From assembly GCA_002383415.1 (NCBI GenBank), contig DFYU01000055.1, forward strand, positions 1 through 13,068: a stretch of 13,068 nucleotides of DNA, given 5' to 3'. Of the stretch, positions 7,807 to 13,068 are shown one piece after another. Position numbers and translations under genes: made by a program. This stretch comes from Geobacter sp. UBA4074. GTDB taxonomy: Bacteria > Desulfobacterota > Desulfuromonadia > Geobacterales > Pseudopelobacteraceae. Each line of letters opens with the position of its first letter. Position 1 is the first letter of the stretch. The notes beneath the pieces are model-generated. The model was not told the DNA's origin. It saw only the letters and a program-made list of their open reading frames with translations, and ran no database searches.

Positions 7807-8940
7807 ATGCAACCGATAGCACTCACGCGCTGTACAACATACGATCTGCAAGAGTTGCGTCAGCAGTTGACACAGCTTCTGGCTCCCCTGGGCGGCATGG
7901 CCGCCTTTGTAAAGGCCGGACAGCGGGTGCTGCTCAAGCCAAACCTGCTATCGGCAAAGCCGCCAGAGGCGGCGGTCACCACCCATCCGGCATTGGTGCG
8001 TGTGGTGGCTGAACTGGTACAGCAGGCCGGTGGAGAGGTGTTGATCGGTGATAGCCCGGGGATCGGGACGCTGGAGCGGGTAGCCGAGAAAAGCGGCATT
8101 GCGGCGGTTGCCAGAGAGTTGGGCGTCCAGCTGATTGCATTTAAGGAAACACAGCACGTGAGCGGCAGCGGTGTCTTTCGCCAGTTTGAGTTGTCGCGGG
8201 AGTACCTGGCAGCCGATGTCGTCATTAATCTGCCCAAACTGAAGACCCATGAGATGATGACCCTCACCTGCGGGGTGAAGAACCTGTACGGCACGGTGGT
8301 GGGTGCTGCTAAAGCAGGGCTGCACCTGACAGCTGGACGCTCCAAGGAGCTTTTTGCCGGTCTGCTGCTGGAGATTGCCCAGGCGCGACCAGTGGCCCTG
8401 ACCATCGTTGATGGCATCTCTGCGATGGAGGGGGACGGGCCCAGCAGCGGTACGCCGCGCCAACTGGGCTGGATGTTGGCTGGTGCAAATCCGGTGGCGG
8501 TTGATCTGGTGGCAGGGCGCCTGGCCGGCATACCGGCCGAGCTGCTGCCGGTTGAGCAGGAGGCCCGTCGGCGCAAACTGTCCGGTGCACACTGGGAAGA
8601 GATTGAGTTGCTGGGGGAGCCGCTCGAGACGGCTGAACCGCCATTCCGGCTGCCAGGGGGGCTGGATGTCCAGTTCGGTCTGCCCGGGTTTGTCAAAGAC
8701 CTGCTGCGCAATCAGCTAACCCCGCTGCCGGCGGCCGATCAGCAGCTATGTGTGTTGTGCGGTGTCTGTCGCGATGCCTGCCCGCCCCGTGCGATCAGCA
8801 TAACGAAAAACGCCCTGAAGGTTGATTCAGGGCGTTGCATTCGGTGCTGGTGTTGCCGCGAACTTTGTCCCCACCAGGCGTTGGTGGTCAGGCGCGGTCT
8901 GCTATTGCGTTTGCTGGGAGGCCGTGCGCAGAAGGACTAG
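7807..8940 (+). CDS. DUF362 protein with C-terminal 2x[4Fe-4S] ferredoxin domain
   Basis: The protein is 377 aa. Residues about 35-255 match the DUF362 pattern: VLLKPNLLS near 41-49, GDSPG at 81-85, INLPKLKTH at 140-148, a CGVKNLYG block at 155-162, and VDGISAMEGDGP at 201-212. Residues 315-325 (C315, C318, C321, C325-P) and 344-354 (C344, C347, C350, C354-P) are two complete CxxCxxCxxxCP motifs, so two [4Fe-4S] clusters are expected. There is an additional cysteine at 349. It has no signal peptide or membrane segment and is predicted to be a cytoplasmic iron-sulfur redox protein. The biochemical role of DUF362 is not established in general. The start is supported by AAGGAG 9 nt upstream (7792-7797). 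The gene is divergent from the diguanylate cyclase gene (88-nt gap) and ends tail-to-tail with the DksA-like gene, the two stop codons sharing the tetranucleotide CTAG. A terminator for the opposite strand lies within its Fe-S coding part. Confidence 0.9.
   Translation: MQPIALTRCTTYDLQELRQQLTQLLAPLGGMAAFVKAGQRVLLKPNLLSAKPPEAAVTTHPALVRVVAELVQQAGGEVLIGDSPGIGTLERVAEKSGIAAVARELGVQLIAFKETQHVSGSGVFRQFELSREYLAADVVINLPKLKTHEMMTLTCGVKNLYGTVVGAAKAGLHLTAGRSKELFAGLLLEIAQARPVALTIVDGISAMEGDGPSSGTPRQLGWMLAGANPVAVDLVAGRLAGIPAELLPVEQEARRRKLSGAHWEEIELLGEPLETAEPPFRLPGGLDVQFGLPGFVKDLLRNQLTPLPAADQQLCVLCGVCRDACPPRAISITKNALKVDSGRCIRCWCCRELCPHQALVVRRGLLLRLLGGRAQKD
8801..8836 (-). terminator. Intrinsic terminator of the DksA-like gene, inside the opposite gene
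   Basis: Bases 8809-8819 (AACGCCCTGAA) and 8826-8836 (TTCAGGGCGTT) form a perfect 11-bp inverted repeat with a 6-nt loop. Read on the minus strand, the right arm runs straight into TTTTT (8810-8806), giving the GC stem plus U-tract of a rho-independent terminator. On the plus strand no T-tract follows, so it is directional. It lies about 100 nt beyond the DksA-like stop codon, in the right orientation to end that transcript. It also encodes residues 335-344 of the DUF362 protein, between its two cluster motifs. Confidence 0.75.
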
Positions 8941-9602
8941 GCCTCCTCCTCGTCACCCAGCGGGATCTCGCGGTAGGCCCGATCTTCCTCAAAACGGCGG
9001 GTTTGGGCCTGCAGGCGCTCCAGGTCAGACTTGCATTTGACGCAGTGGCGGGTGAACGGCATCGCCTTCAGCCGCCCCAAGGGAATCTCCTCGTCACACT
9101 CTTCGCAGATGCCGTATTCGCCTTCCTTCATCCGCAGCAGTGCATCGTCGATGTTATGTACCTTTTGGCGTTCCCGGTCGCTCAAGATCAGTTCCAGCTC
9201 ACGGTCACGCTCCGAAGAGGCCTGATCGTAGATGTCGCCGGTGGTCTCTTCGCCCACCTTGGCCTCGGAACCACTCTTGATCGAGCGTGAAATTTCGCGC
9301 AGTGTGGCTTCTTTCAGCTCCAGCAGTTGTTGGCGAATTTCATCCCACTTGTGTGGTTTGGCCGGAGCAGACTTCTCAGCGGCAGGAACCGGTTTTGCCA
9401 CAGACTTGGGTGCAGGCGTGACCGATTTGGCTGCAGCCTTGGGTGTAGCTGGTGTAGCGGGTTTTATGGGGGCCTTTGCGGAGGCCTTTACCGGTTTTTC
9501 AGTGCTTTTGGTCGCAGCGGTTTTCTTTGCAGAGGCTGCGCTTTTGGCTGGGGCAGTCACCTTGGCCGCTGGGGCCGCTTTTTTCGTGGTTTTGGTTGCC
9601 AT
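8937..9602 (-). CDS. DksA/TraR-type zinc-finger protein with histone-like N-terminal tail
   Basis: The protein is 221 aa from the ATG at 9602, chosen because CGGAG lies about 7 nt upstream and the preceding 23 in-frame residues look like leader sequence. Residues 1-83 are low complexity, almost only K, A, P, T, S and V, like eukaryotic histone H1 tails. The core (about 85-221) is a DksA-type module: a coiled coil with the tip motif DIYDQA (123-128, matching the D-x-x-D-x-A tip through which E. coli DksA acts in the RNA polymerase secondary channel), then a zinc finger C166-x2-C169 ... C187-x2-C190. DksA proteins act with ppGpp to reset transcription in starvation. E. coli DksA is 151 aa with no such tail, so an extra DNA- or RNA-binding function is possible. 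It has its own predicted promoter, lies downstream of rimO, and its stop overlaps that of the DUF362 gene. TraR/DksA-like alternatives such as YocK-type proteins cannot be excluded. Confidence 0.88.
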   Translation of the reverse strand: MATKTTKKAAPAAKVTAPAKSAASAKKTAATKSTEKPVKASAKAPIKPATPATPKAAAKSVTPAPKSVAKPVPAAEKSAPAKPHKWDEIRQQLLELKEATLREISRSIKSGSEAKVGEETTGDIYDQASSERDRELELILSDRERQKVHNIDDALLRMKEGEYGICEECDEEIPLGRLKAMPFTRHCVKCKSDLERLQAQTRRFEEDRAYREIPLGDEEEA

Positions 9603-9642
9603 GACAGCTCCGAACTGATGTGGTCGTGTATGAAGGGGCCAC

Positions 9643-9671
9643 CTTCTAGCAGATAATAGTGGGGCTGTCAA
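9643..9671 (-). promoter_or_regulatory. Sigma70-type promoter of the DksA-like gene
   Basis: On the minus strand a perfect -35 TTGACA (9671-9666) is followed after exactly 17 nt by TAGAAG (9648-9643; 4 of 6 matches to TATAAT). Transcription would begin about 7 nt further on, near 9636, giving a leader of about 34 nt that includes the CGGAG ribosome binding site. This allows expression independent of the gatB-rimO operon. Confidence 0.55.
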
Positions 9672-9674
9672 GGG

Positions 9675-9696
9675 TAAAGGGGCTGTTCAGTGCCCC
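9675..9696 (-). terminator. Weak terminator-like hairpin after rimO
   Basis: On the minus strand GGGGC (9696-9692) and GCCCC (9683-9679) can pair around an 8-nt loop and are followed by TTTA. The stem is only 5 bp and the U-tract is short, so termination would be partial at best. It lies 16-37 nt past the rimO stop and just before the promoter of the DksA-like gene. Confidence 0.35.
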
Positions 9697-9711
9697 GCAG
9701 GCGGCCTGGTT

Positions 9712-11058
9712 TTACTCCTCCACCATCTCGGCGATCAAGTCGTAGTCTGATGAATCGGTGATCCGGCAGGCGACGATGTCGCCGACGTTGGCCTGGCCGG
9801 AGGTGATGTAGACCTGGCCATCGATGTCCGGCGCCTGGTGTGACGTGCGGCCTTTCAGCAGTAGCTCGGTCTCCTCGCTGTAACCCTCGACAATCACCTG
9901 CTCCACCTGCCCCACATGGGCCCGATTACGACGGAAAGAAAGCCGGGCCTGTACCTTCATCAGCTTGCGGTAGCGCTCCTTTTTTACCCGTTCTGAGACC
10001 TGATCCGGCATCTCGGCGGCCGGGGTGCCATCCTCCTTCGAGTAGCAGAACACACCCAGCCGGTCGAACCTGGTCTGCTCCACGAAGCGGGTCAGCTCCA
10101 TGAAGTCGTCCACGGTCTCGCCGGGGAAGCCGACGATCAGCGAGGTGCGCAGGGCGATCTCGGGAATTTCAGAGCGCAGGCGATCTAGCAGGGTGCGGAT
10201 TTGCTCGGAGGTGGAGCGGCGGTTCATCCGGGCCAGGACGCCGTCGCTGATATGCTGGATCGGGATGTCCAGGTATTTGCATAACTTAGGCTCGGTTTTG
10301 AGCAGTTCAATCAACTGCTCATCGATGCCATCCGGGTAGGCGTACAGCAGACGAATCCACTTCAGGTCCTCGATCTTTGCCAGGCTGCGGATCAGGTCTG
10401 AAAGGCTGGTGTCATCGGTCCGGTCGCTGCCATAGCGGGTAATATCCTGGGAGACCAGGATGATTTCGCGCACGCCGCCGGCAACGAGGCGTTTGGCTTC
10501 ACTCACCAGCGCCTCCAGAGGGCGGGAGCGGTAACCGCCGCGAATGGAGGGGATTACGCAGTAGGTGCAGCAGTTGGAGCAACCTTCGCCGATCTTCAGG
10601 TAGGCGTACCAGCCTGGCGACGAGTTGAGTCGCGGCAGGGTCTCGTCGTAGATATAGTTGGGGTCGCCGACGTATTTGAGCTGTCCCTCCTGGGCCTGGT
10701 GTTCGGCCAGTATTTCAGCAACTCGCGGGTAGTCGCCGGTGCCGATGAAGATGTCCACCTCGGGCAGCTCCTTGGCCAGCTCTTCCTGATAACGCTGGGG
10801 CATGCAGCCGGCCACAATCAGGGTATGGCAGGAACCTTCATGTTTGCGGTCTGCCAGATCAAGGATGGCGTCCACGCTTTCCTCACGGGCCTCCTTGATG
10901 AAGGCGCAGGTGTTGACAATGATCACGTCGGCCTGGTGCTCGTCGGTGGTGATCTCATAGCCCTGCTTGGCCAGAATTCCCAACATCACCTCGGCATCCA
11001 CCAGGTTTTTGGGACAGCCCAGGCTGACCATGCTTACTTTTTGCTTTGCGTCGGCCAC
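9712..11058 (-). CDS. rimO: Ribosomal protein S12 methylthiotransferase RimO
   Basis: The protein is 448 aa, the usual length. RimO is a cytoplasmic radical-SAM enzyme that adds a methylthio group to the conserved aspartate of ribosomal protein S12. The N-terminal methylthiotransferase domain carries SLGCPKNLVDAE (12-23, typical of RimO rather than MiaB), NTCAF (49-53) and AGCMPQRY (83-90), giving C15, C51 and C85 for the auxiliary [4Fe-4S] cluster. The radical-SAM motif is C160-x3-C164-x2-C167 in GEGCSNCCTYCVIPSIRGG. A cysteine at 163 inside the motif is additional. The C-terminal 65 residues or so (from about 380, VEQVIVEG to ITDSSDYDLIAEM) form a TRAM substrate-binding domain. The start is a GTG at 11058 with a perfect AGGAGG 5 nt upstream. 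It lies 9 nt after yajQ, in the gatB-lolA-yajQ-rimO operon. Confidence 0.96.
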   Translation of the reverse strand: MADAKQKVSMVSLGCPKNLVDAEVMLGILAKQGYEITTDEHQADVIIVNTCAFIKEAREESVDAILDLADRKHEGSCHTLIVAGCMPQRYQEELAKELPEVDIFIGTGDYPRVAEILAEHQAQEGQLKYVGDPNYIYDETLPRLNSSPGWYAYLKIGEGCSNCCTYCVIPSIRGGYRSRPLEALVSEAKRLVAGGVREIILVSQDITRYGSDRTDDTSLSDLIRSLAKIEDLKWIRLLYAYPDGIDEQLIELLKTEPKLCKYLDIPIQHISDGVLARMNRRSTSEQIRTLLDRLRSEIPEIALRTSLIVGFPGETVDDFMELTRFVEQTRFDRLGVFCYSKEDGTPAAEMPDQVSERVKKERYRKLMKVQARLSFRRNRAHVGQVEQVIVEGYSEETELLLKGRTSHQAPDIDGQVYITSGQANVGDIVACRITDSSDYDLIAEMVEE

Positions 11059-11063
11059 CCTGG

Positions 11064-11070
11064 CCTCCTA
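11064..11070 (-). promoter_or_regulatory. Shine-Dalgarno of rimO fused to the yajQ stop codon
   Basis: The minus strand reads TAGGAGG. The first three bases are the yajQ stop codon and AGGAGG is a full-consensus Shine-Dalgarno, 5 nt from the rimO start. This supports the GTG as the true rimO start and suggests termination-reinitiation coupling. Confidence 0.8.
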
Positions 11071-11553
11071 ATCCCTGAAGTTGGTGAACTGCATCTCTAC
11101 ACCCAGATCCTTGCCCTTGAGCAATTGGATGGTCTCCTGCAGGTCGTCGCGGTTCTTGCCGGTCACCCTGACTTGGTCATCCTGAATCTGGGCCTGCACC
11201 TTGAGCTTGCTCTCCTTGATCACGGCAATCAGTTCTTTGCCTTTTTCCTTGGAGATACCCTGCTGGACGGTGATGATCTGGCGCAGCATGCCGCCGGAGG
11301 CGGCTTCAGCCTTGCCGTACTGCAGGGCCTTGATTGAGATATTGCGCTTGAGAAACTTTGACTGCAGTACGTCGATCACCGCTTTGAGCTTGTAATCATC
11401 GTCGGCCAGTACCTTGATACTGTCCTTCTCCTGACTGATCTCGCTCTTGGACCCCTTGAAGTCGTAACGTTGGCCGATCTCTTTGACGGCCTGGTGGACG
11501 GCATTGTCGACCTCCTGCATGTCTACCTTGGATACGATGTCAAACGACGGCAT
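11068..11553 (-). CDS. yajQ: YajQ-family (UPF0234) nucleotide-binding protein
   Basis: The protein is 161 aa, the normal family length. It begins with the family signature MPSFDIVSKVDMQEVDNAV, followed by RYDFKGSKSEI (29-39), and ends GVEMQFTNFRD. The fold is two RRM-like alpha/beta domains, cytoplasmic. Family members bind nucleic acids or nucleotides, and a Xanthomonas member has been reported as a c-di-GMP-responsive transcription co-regulator. Whether this one binds c-di-GMP cannot be seen from sequence. The ATG is preceded by TAGGAGG with 7-nt spacing, where TAG is the lolA stop. It lies in the gatB-lolA-yajQ-rimO operon, 11 nt after lolA and 9 nt before rimO. Confidence 0.95.
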   Translation of the reverse strand: MPSFDIVSKVDMQEVDNAVHQAVKEIGQRYDFKGSKSEISQEKDSIKVLADDDYKLKAVIDVLQSKFLKRNISIKALQYGKAEAASGGMLRQIITVQQGISKEKGKELIAVIKESKLKVQAQIQDDQVRVTGKNRDDLQETIQLLKGKDLGVEMQFTNFRD

Positions 11554-11560
11554 CTGCGTT

Positions 11561-11567
11561 CCTCCTA
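11561..11567 (-). promoter_or_regulatory. Shine-Dalgarno of yajQ fused to the lolA stop codon
   Basis: The minus strand reads TAGGAGG, in which TAG ends lolA and AGGAGG is a full-consensus Shine-Dalgarno, 7 nt before the yajQ ATG at 11553. The same seven bases recur at the yajQ/rimO junction. Confidence 0.8.
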
Positions 11568-12269
11568 CGGTTTGATGATCTCGACGCCTTGCGGCACTTT
11601 GAAGGTGAATCGGGCGGTTGAAAGGCCGCTGTTGACCTTGATGCGGCTGTAGTCGATGCGGGTCTGATTGCCGACACCATCCACCACCACCGAGGCCACA
11701 ATCGGAAAGCTGTTGTTCAGGCTCTTCTCGGCCTGGTAGCGACTGACGGCAGTGCCGTCAATGGTCAGGCGCAGCTTGGCCAGGGTCGGGGTCGGCCTTT
11801 TGGGGGTCAGTTCCAGTTGGTAATTGCCCCGCTTGTCCTGTGGCTGCTTGGCCAGGCTGGCGGTAAAGTCTTTGGCCACGTTACCCAGGCCGGTCAGGTA
11901 GGCCAGGGCAATGCCGTTGCCGCCCGCGAACATCCCCTCCAGGGAGCTGACCAGCACCTGTCGGTTCTCCGGTTGGTAGAACCAGACCTGCTTGCCGTTG
12001 GAGACAATCACCTGTTGCGGTACGGCATAATCAAAGCGGAACTGGGCGGCCGCACCATGTGGGCGGCGCAGGGCCAGGGTGCCATGACCCTTCTGGGGTT
12101 TGGGAAAGCCGGCCAGGGTGGTGGTCTGGGAAAAACTGGCCTGCAGATCCCGCAAGTCGGCATAGCCTGCCTCGAGGGTGGCCACCACCTCGGTCAGGGT
12201 GGCTTGGGCGGCCAGGGCAGGGCTGGTCAGGCAGCAGAGGCAGAGCAGAATGGCAAGCAGTCGTCCCAT
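11565..12269 (-). CDS. lolA: Outer-membrane lipoprotein carrier protein LolA
   Basis: The protein is 234 aa. Residues 1-20 are a signal peptide (MGRLLAILLCLCCLTSPALA, cleaved before AQATL), so the mature protein of about 214 aa is periplasmic. LolA takes lipoproteins from the LolCDE complex in the inner membrane and delivers them to the outer membrane. The family pattern is visible: LEAGYADLRDLQASFSQTT near 32-50, a GHGTLALRRPH strand near 61-71, RFDYAVPQQVIVSNGKQVWFY (77-97), and the C-terminal FTFKVPQGVEII strand, also seen in E. coli LolA as a phenylalanine/proline-rich ending. The ATG at 12269 has TAAGGGG upstream with 8-nt spacing, which includes the gatB stop codon. Its place behind gatB and ahead of yajQ indicates one operon. 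No partner lolB is in the window. Confidence 0.9.
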   Translation of the reverse strand: MGRLLAILLCLCCLTSPALAAQATLTEVVATLEAGYADLRDLQASFSQTTTLAGFPKPQKGHGTLALRRPHGAAAQFRFDYAVPQQVIVSNGKQVWFYQPENRQVLVSSLEGMFAGGNGIALAYLTGLGNVAKDFTASLAKQPQDKRGNYQLELTPKRPTPTLAKLRLTIDGTAVSRYQAEKSLNNSFPIVASVVVDGVGNQTRIDYSRIKVNSGLSTARFTFKVPQGVEIIKP

Positions 12270-12277
12270 GGATGGTA

Positions 12278-12284
12278 CCCCTTA
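12278..12284 (-). promoter_or_regulatory. Shine-Dalgarno of lolA fused to the gatB stop codon
   Basis: The minus strand reads TAAGGGG. TAA ends gatB and AAGGGG serves as the ribosome binding site, 8 nt before the lolA ATG at 12269. It is weaker than the two downstream stop/SD fusions. Confidence 0.65.
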
Positions 12285-13068
12285 CGCTTTCAGTTTCTTG
12301 AGTAGCAGATCATTGACCACTGCCGGGTTGGCCTTGCCCTTCATGGCCTTCATCACCTGTCCCACAAAGAAGCCAAAGACCTTGTCCTTGCCGCTGCGGA
12401 ACTCCTCAACCTGCCCCTGGTTGGCAGCCAGGATTTGATCAATGGCCGCCTCGATGGCGCCGCTGTCGGAGACCTGGGACATGCCCTGCTCTTCGACGAT
12501 GGCGGCCGGTTCCTTGTCGCTCTGCCACATCAGTTCGAAGACCTTCTTGGCGATGTTATTGGAGATGGTTCCCTTGTCGATCAGGTGCAGCAGATCGGCC
12601 AGGCGGCGGGGCGCCACCGGGCAGCTGTCGATCGTCAGGCCATTGTCGTTCAAGGCGCGGGTTACCTCTCCCATTACCCAGTTGGCGGCAGCCTTGGGAT
12701 TGTGGGCAAAGGCGGCGGTCTCTTCAAAATAGTTCGCCAGTGAGCGGGCGGCAGTCAATACCTCGGCATCATACTCCGACAGGCCGAACTGGGTGATGAA
12801 ACGCTGCCGTTTGACGGCCGGCAGTTCCGGCAGTTCTTTTTCGGTGCGCTCCACCCAGTCGGCGGAGATCACCAGCGGCACCAGGTCGGGATCGGGAAAA
12901 TAACGGTAGTCGTGGGCCTCTTCCTTGCCCCGCATCGAACGGGTACTGCCGGAGTTGGGATCGAACAGCCGGGTCTCCTGCACCACCCTGCCGCCGTCCT
13001 CGATCAAGTCGATCTGGCGGTTGATCTCATACTCGATGGCGGCCTTGACGAACTTGAAGGAGTTGACG
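12282..13068 (-). CDS. gatB: GatB, C-terminal part (Asp/Glu-tRNA amidotransferase subunit B)
   Basis: The last 261 codons of the gene are visible. The frame stays open to base 13068 and the start lies outside the window, so a TTG at 13007 is internal and not a start. GatB is part of the cytoplasmic GatCAB complex that converts Glu-tRNA(Gln) and/or Asp-tRNA(Asn) to the amidated form. The visible part begins VNSFKFVKAAIEYEINRQID, continues GGRVVQETRLFD, and contains the hallmark EAHDYRYFPDPDLVPL, all typical of the GatB catalytic kinase-like domain. The helical middle part (VKRQRFITQFGLSEYDAEVL) and the C-terminal YqeY-like tRNA-binding domain (from NIAKKVFELMW to DLLLKKLKA) follow. The full protein is usually about 475-480 aa, so a little over half is present. 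It is the most upstream visible gene of the gatB-lolA-yajQ-rimO operon. gatA and gatC would be expected upstream but cannot be seen. Confidence 0.96.
   Translation of the reverse strand, partial: VNSFKFVKAAIEYEINRQIDLIEDGGRVVQETRLFDPNSGSTRSMRGKEEAHDYRYFPDPDLVPLVISADWVERTEKELPELPAVKRQRFITQFGLSEYDAEVLTAARSLANYFEETAAFAHNPKAAANWVMGEVTRALNDNGLTIDSCPVAPRRLADLLHLIDKGTISNNIAKKVFELMWQSDKEPAAIVEEQGMSQVSDSGAIEAAIDQILAANQGQVEEFRSGKDKVFGFFVGQVMKAMKGKANPAVVNDLLLKKLKA

Noticed and set aside
7719..7826. An N-terminal extension of 36 residues on the REC-PAS-GGDEF protein, starting at 7826.
   Set aside because: It would overlap the start of the divergent DUF362 gene by 20 nt, and the added residues do not resemble a REC domain. 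The ATG at 7718 starts directly at a normal REC N-terminus.
7860..8711. A 283-codon minus-strand open frame opposite the DUF362 gene.
   Set aside because: Its composition (S, R, P, T rich) is that of an antisense shadow, and the plus-strand gene is clearly real.
9603..9671. A 23-residue extension of the DksA-like protein from an upstream start at 9671.
   Set aside because: It would place the start codon within the predicted -35 box. The ATG at 9602 has a good ribosome binding site and begins the lysine-rich tail cleanly.

Overview
The window looks like chromosomal DNA of a GC-rich Gram-negative bacterium, most probably a Geobacter/Trichlorobacter/Pelobacter-type member of the Desulfuromonadales. 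This rests on gene content (outer-membrane lipoprotein carrier LolA, GatB, a DksA-like protein with a lysine-rich tail, a DUF362-ferredoxin protein, a response-regulator diguanylate cyclase) and on a general impression of the proteins. It is an inference and no search was possible. I see no rRNA, tRNA, CRISPR array, insertion sequence, attachment site or phage gene.

Left part (1-6429, plus strand). A good sigma70-type promoter precedes an exported protein of about 15 TPR repeats with a lysine-rich C-terminal tail. A 67-nt gap holding a strong GC hairpin follows. Next comes a very large (about 1,140 aa) alpha-amylase-superfamily (GH13) enzyme with long unassigned N- and C-terminal extensions. 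A predicted outer-membrane beta-barrel protein overlaps its end by 16 nt. This three-gene cassette is the least ordinary part of the window and the best candidate for an undescribed system, perhaps in polysaccharide or glycan handling. No substrate can be read from the sequence.

Middle (6438-8940). A minus-strand response regulator with REC, PAS and GGDEF domains, probably a c-di-GMP synthase, is divergent from a plus-strand DUF362 protein carrying two C-terminal [4Fe-4S] motifs. The latter ends tail-to-tail with, and overlaps by 4 nt, a minus-strand DksA-like protein. The intrinsic terminator of the DksA-like gene appears to lie inside the ferredoxin-coding part of the DUF362 gene.

Right part (8937-13068, minus strand). 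Read in the direction of transcription the order is gatB (5' end outside the window), lolA, yajQ, rimO, then the DksA-like gene. The first four are 9-12 nt apart. At each of the three junctions the stop codon of one gene is built into the Shine-Dalgarno sequence of the next, so they form a tight operon of translation and envelope housekeeping genes. The DksA-like gene is separated by 109 nt that hold a weak terminator-like hairpin and a promoter of its own. This half is well-known biology. The regulatory details (antisense-embedded terminator, stop/SD fusions, histone-like tails) are the parts worth a second look.
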